Source of the DNA: Eremophila alpestris peregrina
Taxonomy: Eukaryota; Chordata; Aves; Passeriformes; Alaudidae
Length of the DNA: 64,000 nucleotides
NCBI GenBank assembly: GCA_009792885.1
Contig: WMCF01000055.1
Location: forward strand, 5,233,443 to 5,297,442
Direction: 5' to 3'
Shown: piece after piece, positions 25,365 through 38,398 of the stretch
Layout: every line of letters begins with the position of its first letter
Numbering within the stretch: position 1 is the first letter of the stretch
Made by a program: the position numbers and the translations under genes
The notes under the pieces: generated by a model
What the model was told of the DNA's origin: nothing
Database searches by the model: none
The model's input: only the letters and a program-made list of their open reading frames with translations

Positions 25365-25560
25365 AGGGCATCGTAAACTGTGTGCCAGAGTTAATGAGTC
25401 AGACATTATCACATCATTACACCAGCTGGCATAATGTAGCATGTGTTGTTTGTCATAATATACACTGCCACGCTTAACAACCATTAATTGTTTACACGAG
25501 CAGTCATATTTTTCTTAAAGAACCTTCAGTGACTGGGTAATATTTTGAAAGCTTCTTAAG
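25365..25560. promoter_or_regulatory. Candidate conserved noncoding block
   Basis: AT-rich unique sequence including GAGTTAATGAGTCAGAC, GCATAATGTAGC, CATAATATACACTGCC and CCATTAATTGTTTACACG. The last combines a homeodomain core with a forkhead-like TGTTTAC. CpGs are retained. No open frame on either strand lies inside it. Confidence 0.32.
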
Positions 25561-28500
25561 CAAGTAACTCTTACAAGAGAAAGATAAGAAAAATCACCAC
25601 CCCCCCTCTGTGGAGCTAAACACGTTGGATTTACATGTAATAACAGTTACATCTCCCTCATCAAAAAACTGAAAAAAAACCTGCAATCCAGTTCCATCCA
25701 GGTGCCAGAAATTGAAGTCCACTGGGCAATGCTGCCATAAATATTAACAGAGGTGATGCCCAAGTCCACTCTGTTCTTCCTTTGCTTGGGCAGAGCACTC
25801 AGCACCAAGTCTGAGCCTGTTCTCCCCCTCTCGGGTAGGTACCAGAAGGAAGAAGATGGCAGCCAAAGCCTCATCAGCATAATGCTGATACTATACCAGA
25901 GCCCGAGCCGCACTTTGGAATGAGTGGCTATAAACTTGCACTGCCTGACAGGGATGCTGGTGGTTTCCTGTCACTCCTTGCATCCATCACCTGTGTTTGT
26001 CATGTGAAAACACAACAATCAGTCTTACTTTATCATAATAGTTTGGCTGTGAGTATATTCTTGGCTGACTAAAGACAACATTTGGACACTCTCAGCAACA
26101 AATCCAGGTTTACCAGCTTTCTGTGAAATGGATTCAGTCTGCTTCTGGCCAGATTTGTTGGCCATATGGCTTCCCAAAGCCAAAGGCTAATAACATGTTT
26201 TAGGCTGAAATGACTACAGTAGCCAGGAACAGTGAATGTGACCCACAGGTTCCCTGTATGTCCACTCACACACACAAATTTTTGTTACAGTGCAGCTCTG
26301 CTTTTAAACAAACACCCGTGTGACACCAGCAAGGCAGTGAGAAAACAACAGCAGTAAGTTGCTGCTTTGGAAAGTAACACCAGCTATAGGGAAGCCTGAA
26401 ACACTAAAGGCAAGGTCCTTTTATTAGAAAAACAAACAAACAACACCAAAAAAACCCCACCCAGAAATATGGAGTATTAATACCTCAAACAACCTTAATG
26501 TACTGTTAGTTTGATTTAAGACACTCATGATTCCAAGAAGTGCTAAAAACAACAGATGCTGCTCTTTTGATGGGAAACATACAATCCTGTTCACTCACCT
26601 TATGGAATTCATTGTCACCATCCTCTGTTCTGCCACAGGAAGGGAAGATGAGGGCCACAGATGTGGACAAGAAGACATGGTGCAGCAGCAATCTCTGGTA
26701 TTTAAATCCTGTGTGCCACTTGGCTCATGCCCACGGCAGCAGAGGAAGGGCTGTGAGTACTTCCCTGTTTCAATTCCCACCTATGTGAGCCCTGATTTCA
26801 CAGAGCACCTGTGCCCATGCTCATCTTCCAGCACCTCAGAATTTCACTCAAATCACACCCAGTTACAGCCCACCCAGAGCACCCAGAGTTACCTCCTGCT
26901 CACACCTTTTGAGCCTCTAGCCAACTTGCAGAGTTCACAATTTATTTTCTCTACCACCCTTCTGGGTCTTCTGTCTTAGCACTAAGCGTAATTAGCTCTA
27001 TAGTGAGTGTTACTTTCTTTTTGCCAAGCAGAAAATCATTAGCCTGCTGCACACACATAAATACTGACTGACCTGTGCGTAAGTAAAACCAGCTGGTTTT
27101 GGGTTAGCATCAGTGTTTAACACCTTCTTGTATCAACCCTCACCTCCTAGGCCATACTCTGACAATCTGGTCTCACGTACAGATATCCTCCTGCAACCTG
27201 CCTGCAGGATTTCCCCAGCCTCACAAGGCTCTTCACAAGGGACTCCCTTAGCCAGCAGTCAGAAGGTTGTTCAGGAATAAGCAAGGAGAGGCCCAGAGGA
27301 TATTGACCTGTACAGCTTTGAGACATGTGAGGGAAAAGGCTTTAAGCATATATCACACCTGATATTTCTGAGGGTTTATCAAACTCAGATGAAATGAAAA
27401 AGGATTCCTATTTTCCTAATGATATTGAAGCCTAGGGAAAGTCATATCAGATCAGTATCCCTCTCCTAGACCATCTCGAAGGAATGACTTTACCTCTTAG
27501 TTGGACTTAGGGTAATTGTACAAAGGCTTCCAATCTCTGAAATCTGTAATGAAATTTGTAATCCTGACCTGCTGGATATGAGCTATACAATTACTTGGAG
27601 TATATTTAGAGCAAATAATCCATTCCCCCAAAGCTCTAAACATTCATGGCTGTGGATGCATGGCCCTGACCAAGGGTCTGCATTATAATTACTTGTGCAA
27701 CAAGGTGAAGGCCACATCTGACTCCTGCTAAGCCCTTTAGGAGAGCTCATCCTCCCTTCTGACAGTGTTTGAGACATATTAAGTCTTTGCTGAATCAATA
27801 TCAATATCTGCAGGAGCAGAAAACAGTGAGATTAAAAAAAAAAACCCATCTAAACAAATCCAGTCATTACAAACCAATACAGAATAACCCATAACCACAC
27901 TGAGCAGGCAGCAAAACCCATCAACATGGTTCATTTCTGTAAGCTGAAACCAGCACAAAAAAGGTTCATTAGATATGTTGATGAAAACAGTTGGAATCAC
28001 AGCTGTAAATAGCCCTCAAATGATGAAGCTCACTCAGAAGGTCAGTGGAGCAGAGGCACTCGGATCCCACAGCAGCCCCTCCCGAGGTCAGCAGAGTGGG
28101 CCTTTATATGTCTGCTTCACTTAAATCTGTGCTAAAGTTGCTATAAAGTGGAAAAAGGTTTCATGCTAATTGTACAGTTACCCAGATTCAGAAGTTGCTT
28201 ACTCAGATACAAAAGCCAGCTTGACTTGAAGCATATTTGACAGGACAGGTAGTTTGAAACTCAAATACCTATTAGCAAATCCTTGACAAAAGGACCTGAT
28301 TATCTTAACCATATACACTGTTAAACCAAGCAAACATAAATGGCTGCAATGCAGCACAGGTTTGGAATCCACCCAGTAACGCAAGTCAGAAAGTCCATTA
28401 TTGTTTCCTATGTACTGCTTCCTAACCCCCTTCCTCAGACCACCATGCAGTGACCAAAGCACTCGGAGCCCCAAAGTTTTACAAGTCTCACTCATGCTTA

Positions 28501-28769
28501 ATGATGAGGTTTTAAGCCCTCCTTCACTGAGGGTTAAACTAACCTGGTCTTTTTCTGGATCAGGTCTGGCGTTCTCTGCCTGTTGCAAGACCAAGCTCTC
28601 CTATCAAGATTCAAATGCCTTGTTTTGCAAAGCCTTGCAGAGAACAAAACTTCTCCAGATAGTAATTCTGCATTAGCAGCTCAGCATGGGGAGTGAGGAC
28701 TGAGGCTGCCCAAGTCTCCCAAACCTCTGCAAAGTTCCTGTGCTGGGAAGCTGGTAACAGATTGTCAGA
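25561..28769. other. Unique noncoding DNA, nothing specific seen
   Basis: No supported gene or mobile element. The open frame 26527-26979 (150 codons, plus) has low-complexity serine/threonine-rich content, overlaps other frames and has no domain signature. A 10-base A run near 27836 is the only simple sequence noted. Confidence 0.6.
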
Positions 28770-28990
28770 AAGGGTTAAAGCAGCTGTCCACACGACGCTC
28801 CGTGCTCTCCGGAGGATGGCAAAGCACATTGTTTGGCGTAATGATGACACAGATCTGCATGTGTATGTCTTCAATAATTCATGTTGCAGCATGTCTCGCT
28901 GTGGGGACAGATGTCAGTGAAATCAGTGACAGCCGATCACGCTTATCCCTCACATAATCATGGGAGAGCTGATCCCGTGGCAACACAGAG
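28770..28990. promoter_or_regulatory. Candidate regulatory block with retained CpGs
   Basis: The block keeps more CpGs than its flanks (CACACGACGCTCCGTG, CTCTCCGGAGG, TGGCGTAATGATGAC, AGCCGATCACGC). It also carries CCCGTGGCAACAC, half of an RFX-type X-box. Short opposing open frames cross it and are probably incidental. Function is inferred. Confidence 0.25.
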
Positions 28991-29439
28991 CCTTGGAAAC
29001 CCGCCTGTGGTGCTGATGGGGGGTGACAAGAACAGGCAGACACAGCCACGTACAACACGTGTGTCTGAAAATACACCAGTGCTTGTGCAGCAGCACCACA
29101 CATCTCACACCAATCACACACTGCCGAGAGGCCAGAATAGCTGGTATCAGGAGCTGCAGGTGTCATGAGGGGCCGTGTCATACACACCCCACATAAAAGA
29201 CAAATCCAAGCCACTCTGACAACTCGTCTGAGCCCTGCACAAGTTCACATGTGCTTTAAAACAAGCCAGCCGTTTCCTGTTTTCTTCCTGCTTCTTGAAT
29301 CCTTTGATTCCTAATCGATTCACCACCTCCATTCCAGTCTGTCCCATTTTGTGTTGCATTCGGCTGCTCCAATGTTCCAGGCAGCAAAAAGAGAGAGAAA
29401 ACTGCAGTTGTACCCACCAAAGAGCATAGATATAATCCC

Positions 29440-29640
29440 TCTGGGAGAGAAAGTGAATCAGTGCTAATTAGAATGATTGGATCTCTTCATCTTGTTTGAA
29501 AAAATCTATTGTTGTTAGACAAAAAAAGCACATTCTTCTCAGCATTCAATCCTTCCTGTTTTACTCAAATGCTGCATCCAAATTGTTCCATGTCCTCTGT
29601 TTAGATATTTTAGAGAGCCATCCAATTCACTTTTTATGGT
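29440..29640. promoter_or_regulatory. Candidate conserved noncoding block
   Basis: Unique AT-rich sequence with GTGCTAATTAGAATGATTGG near 29461, TCTATTGTTGTTAGAC and TTTTTATGGTGAGG. No open frame on either strand crosses it. The call is by composition and motif only. Confidence 0.27.
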
Positions 29641-29685
29641 GAGGTGCGTTTTAGTTTCTGTTTGGGCTTTCTGGGTTTTTCTTTC

Positions 29686-29719
29686 GTTGTTGTTGCTGTT
29701 GTTGTTTTTGTTTGTTTTT
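29686..29719. repeat. (GTT)n / T-rich microsatellite
   Basis: Interrupted trinucleotide repeat: GTTGTTGTTGCTGTTGTTG, then TTTTTGTTTGTTTTT. It is short and imperfect, so it is probably an old slippage tract, or possibly the degenerated tail of a retroposed element in antisense. No element body was recognised next to it. Confidence 0.85.
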
Positions 29720-31989
29720 CAAAATACAGAGAAACACAGCTCAGACTATTTCTCTTTGGTGGATTAATTTCTGTACCTGTGTTTGAAGCAGCAGTTAAGC
29801 AAATTTACAGCTAACTTAAGTGGGCATATTACACTTTCCATCATTGGCAGAACTCAAGATGAGCTGACTTACACCAGAAAAGTGAGAGTTTAAGGGAGGG
29901 AAAACTTTTTCACTTTTATGGCAGCAACTTAAAAGCACAAGTGAAATCTGTCTCAGTTGTACATGAGAACAGGACATCTCTATACACGTGTGTACATACC
30001 AGATTTCTGTCAAGTGACACAGACACAATGCCAGGACCACAAACTGGACTCTGGGGCCAAGTATTCCCAGTTCACAGAGCAGTGTGTTCTACGTTTGTCT
30101 CTCAATCATATTCTTCCCCAGCAAAAACCTTTCTGCCAGCAGAAACCTCATCTAAGATCAGTGCATTTACAAAAGGACATTAATTCCTCATTATATTCCA
30201 ATCAGACTGTTTTCAAGACAACATCCTGAGTCAAAGAACCTCATCAGAGCTGCCATGCATACTGTTGTTTAACATCATGTGCCATTTTTCTTGGGAAGGT
30301 ACATTTATATAAACATTTCTAATCACAGCCCTGTAAAAAGACAGAGTAATTATACTTTTTTTTTTTATGGCTTTTAGGTAGTATGTCATATGAATCTTAA
30401 CATATGGCATTATGCTGTATGAGGGCAATCTTGGCTCTTCCAAGGGAACCTGGAAAACATCCAGTGAGATGTGAATGAGCCAGAGGCAACAGAGAACCAT
30501 ATCCACGCTAATCCAGGTTTACACCTTTCATTCAGCACTCCAAGCTTCCACCAGATGGTTTTGAACAGAAGCATTAATGCCAGGAATCACTGTACACCTG
30601 GTTTTCAGAAGGTTTCTGATGTGAAAATAATCCTGATAAATGGCATCACCAAATCAAAGGTGCAACAAATGGTCTGAAGTCTTTAGAAGAAAGTGCCAAA
30701 GGTGCCAAAAGGTGACTTTAGATCTTTGCCATTCCACATCACTGCTTGCTCATTTTGCAAGGGGAGTAAAGGGTAGGCTCCTCATCTAATGTACAGCCAT
30801 TACACCCATACAAGGATATCCAAATACCAATTCTGGAATGATGCTGGCAAGCTGCAGTGTTGTCAGCTCCACAAAAGCTTGATGAAATTTGCATTGATAA
30901 CTGAATTTCCTCAGATGACCACAAGGGCTTTCCCTCCAAGTTTTGAGGATACCATAGCGAGCAAAAGGCTAGCATCAATGCATCAGAGTAATGTACTGAG
31001 ATTTCAAAGACCTATAAACAGCTGATGCCAAAATAAAATCACCCCACTACAAAACTGGTGCCCAGATCATCTTCTTGCACCATGATATGGGAGTGTGAAT
31101 ACCGAGTCAGTTACCAGAAGCTGACATAGCAGACAGGGGTGTATTATCACTTCTACTGCTCTTTTCTTTCTCCCTATACATGAAATTATGCCTGGAAACT
31201 TAAATAAGCACCCACAGTGAAGTGTTTTATCTGAGTTTACCTGCAAAGTCTTCACCTGCATCAACAGACAGCATCTGGTACCACCTCCATCTCCACAAAC
31301 TGTCAAGAACTGCACAAGTAAAAATGTCAAAGCCACTGCTGCTGAGATGTGATTCCAGTCCCAGGACTGGCCATCCCCGCCCCAGTTTGTCTACAGACTG
31401 GAGTAATGCATCAGGATGGGGTTTTCTTGTGGAGGAGTGGTGATAGCATTTGGTGTTCTAGTACTCTGGCAGGAGCGAGGGCATTCTGCAAGAATCCCTT
31501 CCATACCAGGAATGCATTTTGTAACCATCCCTGCCTCGACGTTCTTGTTTGCTCTATACTGTCATCTACTTTGAGTCACACAAGGTTCTCTTTGTGTGAG
31601 GTATCTCAAAACAGCATCTCCCTGCTCCTCAGTGCTGCGGCCATAGGGGACATGCCCCTCATGTGACACATACCAACAGCACATATGCCGGCTTTTTACT
31701 TCCTAAAAAAAACAAAAGCACACTTTTTTTTTTTTTTTCCCCTCTCCCCAGCAGCATATGCATGATGAGCCAGCTGTCAGGGAAATACCATTTTCAGCTT
31801 CCTGCCCTGCAAGTAGGTTGAACAAAACAGCATATTGCCACATTGTTCCAGGAGTGTGAGGAGAAGAAAGGAAAGGTTTAACTTTTGCTGATAGCTCCCA
31901 GTTCCTTTGTGGAGACATGGCTCCGTCAGACACAATGGCTTTGTTACAGCACGTTTCAGGCAGGGCTCAAGCTTTGAATATTCAGCAGG
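29720..31989. other. Unique noncoding DNA with a poly-T run
   Basis: No gene. A 15-base T run lies at 31724-31738 and a 10-base T run near 30358. Short overlapping open frames only, with no recognised mobile element. Confidence 0.6.
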
Positions 31990-32400
31990 GCTCCAGGCTA
32001 ACAATTGTGTTGCGGCTTGGTTTCTTGTCTTCCAAGGAAGCCCTTGACAAAGGTCACAAACAATTTGCTCGTTCCTCTTATTAAAATAAAGATGGAAAGC
32101 ACTGATGATAGCTCTGCCCAGCAGCTAACTTCATCATCTGTAGCAGTTCCAACATATGCTTGTGAGATAATGAAAAATATAGCATTAAATACAGTGGCAG
32201 ATTGAATCTTGTTTCAGGGTAAATATAGTAAGTCATTTTTTTTCCTCCTCATTTCCTCGGAACCTGTTTAGCATTAGACTGTTAATATCATCACTGATAC
32301 ATGACAAAACCATTGCATAATATACTGCATTTGAAGCCAGCCCCCCCATAAAAGTGAGCAATGACAAAGTGTGAACATTACTAAGGCACTGATAGTAATA
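31990..32400. promoter_or_regulatory. Candidate conserved noncoding block
   Basis: AT-leaning unique sequence containing AACAATTGTGTTGCGG, ACAAAGGTCACAAACAATTTGC (a nuclear-receptor-like AGGTCA half-site beside a SOX-like core), GCATTAAATACAG and GCATTAGACTGTTAATATC. Small open frames cross it without domain content. Inferred from texture only. Confidence 0.25.
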
Positions 32401-32614
32401 AAGTGCTCCAAGCCAGCCTTCTTCCAGATGTTTCCATTCACACACCTTCAAAGAATGGGGCCATGGGCCAGGCTGTGCACCTCAGCCTCCCACCACCAAG
32501 TCAGGTTCAAGACTGAATCTCTTCAGGCTTCCTTTTGTCCATGTCCTGCAACTCTACCTGTGTCCTTGGCCATGAGGGTGGGCACTGCTGCCCTGCTCAC
32601 TGACAAATCTTTCC

Positions 32615-33010
32615 TCAACTTGTGTTCTTGTCAACAAGGAAGGCAGCTGATTTATCTTCTCCAAGGAACCTTGAGAGACTTTGTAGGCAAACGCATCTTG
32701 CAGAGAACTGCTCATACAAATTCTCCGGACACTTCACTGCTGCCCTGCAGTATTCCTCTCCAGACATCTCTCCTGACCTGGGCCCATCTGAGCAGCCGAA
32801 GGCCCTTTGCCTGCAGAAACTCCTTGAGCATGTCCTCACACCTCTCATTATAGTCAACAATTCCAACAAACATCTCCAAAGAGTGCACAGTAGCTCCCTT
32901 CTGACCTTCATGAGAAGTGGCAGTTCTGCCACATAAGCCAGGTAAGGCAGGAGAGCGGTGACCAGCAGGTCACCTCTGTTCCTACTGCTGGATACTGTGC
33001 ATTGCCATTC
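32615..33010 (-). other. Coding-like stretch in two overlapping minus frames (possible decayed gene fragment)
   Basis: One minus frame is open at 32615-32932 and extends upstream in frame through ALLPYLAYVAELPLLMKVRR. A second minus frame over about 32710-32930 reads LEMFVGIVDYNERCEDMLKE and then QAKGLRLLRWAQVRRDVW before a stop. Both have protein-like composition, as a frameshifted relic would. I recognise no family, and leucine-rich frames arise easily from CAG/CTG-rich DNA. It is therefore only a lead, not a pseudogene call. Confidence 0.15.
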
Positions 33011-34339
33011 CCACTGTGCTGCTGAGGGTGCAGCTCAGACAGCACACACAAGAAAGAAGCAACCAAATAGGTCCAGAAGGTCAATATTCCAAGTAGGCAC
33101 CACTTTTTCCCAGTTTGCAGGTGGCACAGTGCTGTTTGTGAGATGCCTTTCCTAATGCAATACCCCACCTACTCTTACGTGTAGCAGAGTTCCTGCTCTA
33201 TGGACATTTAGCCTGATGTTTGCATCTTAAATCCTAATACTTGACTGTCTTGTCTACTTCCTCCCAATTAAACCAATGTCAGCTCTGGGGCTTGAAGAAG
33301 CCAAAACCATGTCCCTTACTGGCAGATCTGCAAGAATCATGCACAACCATGTTTAATGAAACTCTAGGGTTTTAAGTGAGCAGTTAGTTCATTACTATTT
33401 ACTTTAAACTGTTCTAAATATGCCGAGTCTATGGCTAGATTTTTTCTAGGGTTGTTAGAGGAAGAAAAATAAATTTCTTGGATATTGCTTGAAGCTATTT
33501 TAGTCAAGAAGCCAAGGACTTACAGACATGTACAGATCCCTGCAATTTCCATTCTCACTGCTGTTTACCAGCATCATGCAGCTGTCCTGCTGTCCATCCA
33601 CATAAAATGAGAAATTAGGAAACCAATTTGCCCATACTGCTGCTGGAAGAACTGAGACTCAGCAGATCAAGGTGCCTTCTCACCCACATTGGAAGAGCTG
33701 TTAGAAGCACTTAGACACAACCAGGCATCAGCTGGGACAGGGACACGTAGGCATCACAGCCGGTGGTTCTAGGCTCTGAAGACAATCAGCCAGAAAGAGA
33801 AACCCCAGGCAGGAAGAGGCAGGCAAAAATGAAAGACAGGAAAGAAGACAAGCCCAGTTTGCAGTACGACATGCAGATCGAGCTGTTTTGTATTTTCAAA
33901 AGAAAAAGAACCATCTTACTGATGCACATAGCTTCCCTGGGTGAGCAGTGTCAGAGCCCCCATGTGTCCCAGGACAGCTGCAAAGGGCAGGTGGGTCAGT
34001 GCAATGTTCTAACACCAATGAACTGCCCCTTGCCTCAGCTTGGCTATCTCTGAATAGCAGACCCCATCTCCTGTGTTACAGGGAATTTTTCTAACCGTGA
34101 GCGGTTTATACACATTTCCCCGTGTGCCCATTCCATCACTCAGCTCTAACAGCTCATCGCCCTGACATAGTCCCAACAGATGCCATCACACACAGCTAAC
34201 CAAGATGCTCTTTCCAGCCTTGTCTCTTGAGATGGGCATTGCTGCCCTCTTTCCTCATCTGTCCCTGTTGCCATCATCCTTTTTGTGCCTTGCACAGTGT
34301 TTCCCTGCCTTTATGTGAAATAACAAAACAGATATTGGG
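33011..34339. other. Unique noncoding DNA, nothing specific seen
   Basis: Mixed sequence. An AT-rich patch at 33350-33500 has no distinctive motifs. A stretch at 33640-33690 faintly resembles a SINE but not enough to call. No gene. Confidence 0.55.
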
Positions 34340-34451
34340 AAAAAAAAAATAAAAGGAAAACAACCAGCCCCCAATTGAAATAAACAAACCACAAACAAAA
34401 AAACTCCAACCCCCCACACCAAAACCCACCACCACTACCAAAACAAAACAA
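34340..34451. repeat. A/C-rich low-complexity block
   Basis: The plus strand is almost entirely A and C for about 110 bp. It starts with a nine-A run and continues with ACAAAC-type and CCACC-type strings. Such strand-asymmetric tracts often derive from the A-rich tail of a retroposed sequence or from slippage. No element body or target-site duplication was identified. Confidence 0.85.
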
Positions 34452-37400
34452 CCTGAGGGAACTTGATAGAAAGCAGTAGGGCTGAATTTCAGCACTTTTC
34501 TAAACCTTTTCAACAGTATTTACACTAAAAGAAGCAATAGCTTTTAAGTTACTCAATACAAAACACCACTGTAAAGAAAGCCAGAATGCTGTGGACCAGC
34601 CACACAAGAGCAGCAGCGGTTTCAGGTGTAGGTACCCTCATGCTGTTTTCTCAGTCTGTTCTAGGTACACGCTCACACCAACGCCAAAAAATACCAGAAC
34701 CCAGCCAGTACCTGGGCACCTGTGGATAAGCATTTCCTTATGAAGCCTAGGTCAGAACACCCTCACATACATCTCTGCTCTCCTTGCAATCTTTCCAAGA
34801 GCCTCAGGGAAGAAGGCTGACCCAAGGGGGAATAAAGAACTGGCCAAGCAAGAGTGACAGAGCAATCACATGATCATCATTAAGGTGATAATCTATGGCA
34901 GGCTGCTGCTCAGACACCCCTCCTATCAACAGCTGGCCACAGACCTCACACCACTTCACAAGTTCTTTTTTCAAACATTATTTCAGATGTTTCCATCCCT
35001 TTAAAGCCACTCCTGCTTGTAGTTAAGTAGGTAATTTGCTATCCCCACCTGCTATGTAAATTGATTAATCACAAGCAAACAGAAGGCTGGTTCCTGTGCC
35101 GAGGAGGAAGGAAATCTGTATCAACTCCTCTTTGTGACATTTGGGTTTCACAAAACTTCCACCAAACCTAAACCTTCAGTCTGTGCTTCAGCTCCAAACT
35201 TAACTGTCCTTGGGCCAAAAGGGAATAATCTTTCAGAAAGCTTTTAAACTCCCTGAAAATCACAGCACAAGGAACAGAAAGATTATTTTCTTCATTTCAG
35301 CCAAACACAATAAACATTCCATCAGGCACACAGGGCTACACAGATGGTTTCCAAAGGGAACGGACCATCTTTCAAGGGCCAGTTGCAAAGTGACACCATC
35401 ACTTTGTCACTCCAGCCTCCCACTTAAGGCAGAGTTGGAAGTTCTTCATAAAGCAGCACTCCGCAGATGGCAACGTTAACACATGATGTATATCACCTGT
35501 AGGGAACCTCAGAGGTTGTACAGCATTCAGGATGTCCCTGGCAGTGTCATCCATCACATGATCAAAGTGAGAAAGCTTTGAAGAAACCCTCCCTGGTGGC
35601 AAGGCAGTCAAATTCTGTACTTTACCAAGAGGTACGAAAAACTCTCCCAGCACTCAGCGAGCCCAGGGATCATCAGGACAACCCCTGAAAGCAGCAGCAG
35701 TGTCCTCCCCACCTCCAACAGAATGACTTCACCATTACAGACACCTCATCGACTCCTTACAGAACCCTCTCTGACAAGAGGAAGGCATCCCCTACCTGAT
35801 GGCCTCTGTTTTGTCTCAGTTGGGAAGCTAAGTGCTGTTTCCTGATCTCAGGAACTCTGTGTAACTGTCAGACATCCACAGGAAACCCTGTCAGTGGGGA
35901 ACTGGGGTCAATGGCTCCCCTGCCCAAGAGCACTGGGGTGAGACAAGGAAGCTGCAGTTGGTCACTGTCCAGCAGGGCCCCAGATAAAGCTGTACCCCTG
36001 CAGAATTCCATGAGAGCTGTGGGTCAGTGCAGGTGCCTGATCCACCACAGTGACCTACAGAGCCACAAACCTGTGCCAATAGAATCCTCCTTCAGCACCA
36101 AACCTGCAAGGTACTGCCAGTTTTACTAAAGGAGCCACTGATAGGCTCTCACACCCTCAGAGAAGGATGAAGACACTTTTCTTCCTCCCCAGGCACTACA
36201 TACCCAAGCTCACTGACATCCAATTCCACTGAAACATTTCTGCAGTAAACTTCCATTTTAGTATACACACACAGCATCACCACCACCCCCTCCCCAACCA
36301 ACTGGGGACTGCAGAAACACCTCTACAGGCCAGTTACAACTGGACTGTCCCAGCCCAGTGGAAATGCTTCCAGCGGTTAAACACCGCTCATGGATAACAC
36401 ACAGCTTGCTCAAGGCATGACTAGTAGAAGCTAAGGGCCATGTGGGGGTCAGCATGACAGCCAGGCTTGGGATAGCTGCTGCAGAGCAGCACAACACCAT
36501 GGTTCATGGAACTTTTACAAAGGAGAACACTGGCAATATCTGTCACACACCGTGACAGGAACAGGCAAGGCAGAAGACTCACCTGACCGACACCTACATT
36601 CAAGTATTACACAATCAAACACACACTACCTCTAGCAGACAGTGGGCCTCCTGTTCACTGACACCCCTAAGTCAAGCACCCTACCTGTCTCCTAGGTCTG
36701 ACTAGTTCAAAAGTAAAGCTTTACAATAAATGACTTAAACACAATCTGCCATGAGAAGCAGCATGGCTGGTCCGTATAAGAAGAGACATAAACCTGGCGA
36801 AGCTCACTTTCTACCCTTACTCCCACAAAAGCTGCTTATCCCAAGCCAGCAGCATTCACGTCCTCAGTCTGCCCTCAGCTACTAACTCCTTCTTTATATT
36901 CTTATACAGCCTCTTCCTCTCTCAGCACCTTGTTCTCCCTTCCCTCCTCCCTCTCAGCCCATGCAGTAAAAAAAACTCCAAAACCCTAAAACAACCACCA
37001 GCAATAATCTTTCCATCCCTCCTGCAAGCATGTGTTTATCTCTTTATTTTTAAATGTTACAGCTTCCCAACATCTGTCTCTGTGTGGTATAATCTTACTG
37101 ATGAAATATTTCATGTTTTCCTTGAGCCCTCACCAATATGTCTCTGTGTTATCAGCTTAGCAGATGGAGGCACAGAAGGAATAACCTCAGCTTACCTGGG
37201 TGATTTCTTCTTAAGTACTTACTTTACTCCAGGACAAGACTCACAATTATTTTAGCAATGCAACATGATATATCTCTGTAGCAAACTAAATTCTCCCCTC
37301 TAACATCACATATTCCCTACTGCACTGCCATCTTACCCTCCCTTCTCCAAGTTCTTCTCACTGAAACCTAGTATTTCCAACCTCATTTCATACAGATTGA

Positions 37401-38398
37401 ATAAGTCAGGGAGACACTGGGGCCACCAGAAAAGCTACCTGGCTAGCTAGGAGCTGCACCTACTTTTCCCATACTAGATCCCACTGGTACTGTGGATCTC
37501 CTCAGCTCTTATCCAGGTGACTGTTCCTTACATTCCTAAAGAAATGCCACCAAGACACCTCTGGGATCTCTAACCTGCTGCAATGCTGTACAATGCACAT
37601 ACCCCAAAAAACCCTCACTTTTCCCTATTCATGCTTTGGAGGTTCTTCTCTTCTCCATGTAGGTAAACACTCCAGTGATTACAGTAAGCAAAGAGGTTTC
37701 CTTAATACTATCTCACACTATGGAACACAGCCTTCGAAAGCCTTCCTTCCCTTTTGGCAGAGGTAGGCTTTGTGTTAGCCCTCTGACGTAAACAAAGACA
37801 ACTTGACCATGACATTACCCATCACCAGACCCACCATGTGTGACTAAAAGGAGGTAGGTACAGATTTCACCTTTACCATTTGGCTGTTCCTACAGCACAG
37901 AAATACTGCTCTGCACCCAAAAAAAAACCCAATCTGAGCAACACCGTGACCCTCATTTCCTGAGCACTAAGGCAGGTACCAGCCCAGGGCACAGCCAGAA
38001 AGTGTCTGGGAAAAGAAAAGCCATTCTCTGTATCAGCTCAACAGAGGTTTTAGCCAAGTCACCAGATGCCTTTCAGCTCATTCTAAGTCCTGGCCTCAGC
38101 AGTGCGTTCAGCATAGAAGCAAACTCAAGTATCACCAAGTACTTCGAAGTACCGTAAGGAGGAGGTGCACTTAGCAGGAGCACCATTCCAATACAGGCCA
38201 GCCCATCTGTCCGCACCTCCATGGACATTTACCATGTCCCCACCACGCCTGCCAGCATGGGGGTCCAGCACCAGCCCCTGCCTCAAGGAGCAGGTCCAGG
38301 GGTGCATGGGCAGCGCTGCTGTGGGGAGCCCCAGGTCCAGAGTCAGCAGGAACTAAGCCCAGAGCACCACAGCTCAGTCCAACACATCACAGAATGAG
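34452..38398. other. Unique noncoding DNA; 36604-38124 almost free of open frames
   Basis: No gene. Between about 36604 and 38124 no open frame of 60 codons or more occurs on either strand, consistent with noncoding DNA. The region includes pyrimidine-rich patches (36900-36960) and an eight-A run at 37920-37927. A faint SINE-like string at 37143-37195 was judged too weak to call. Confidence 0.6.

Noticed and set aside
26527..26979. 150-codon plus-strand open frame
   Set aside because: Low-complexity serine/threonine-rich content, overlapping frames on both strands, no domain and no splice or retrocopy context.
33640..33690. Faint MIR-like string (GAACTGAGACTCAGCAGATC)
   Set aside because: Only one block resembles the family; chance match is likely.
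33995..34012. CAGTGCAATGTT resembling the miR-130 seed
   Set aside because: The similarity ends after the seed and no hairpin is evident.
37143..37195. Faint MIR-like string (AGATGGAGGCACAGAAGG)
   Set aside because: Too short and without the flanking SINE blocks in order.
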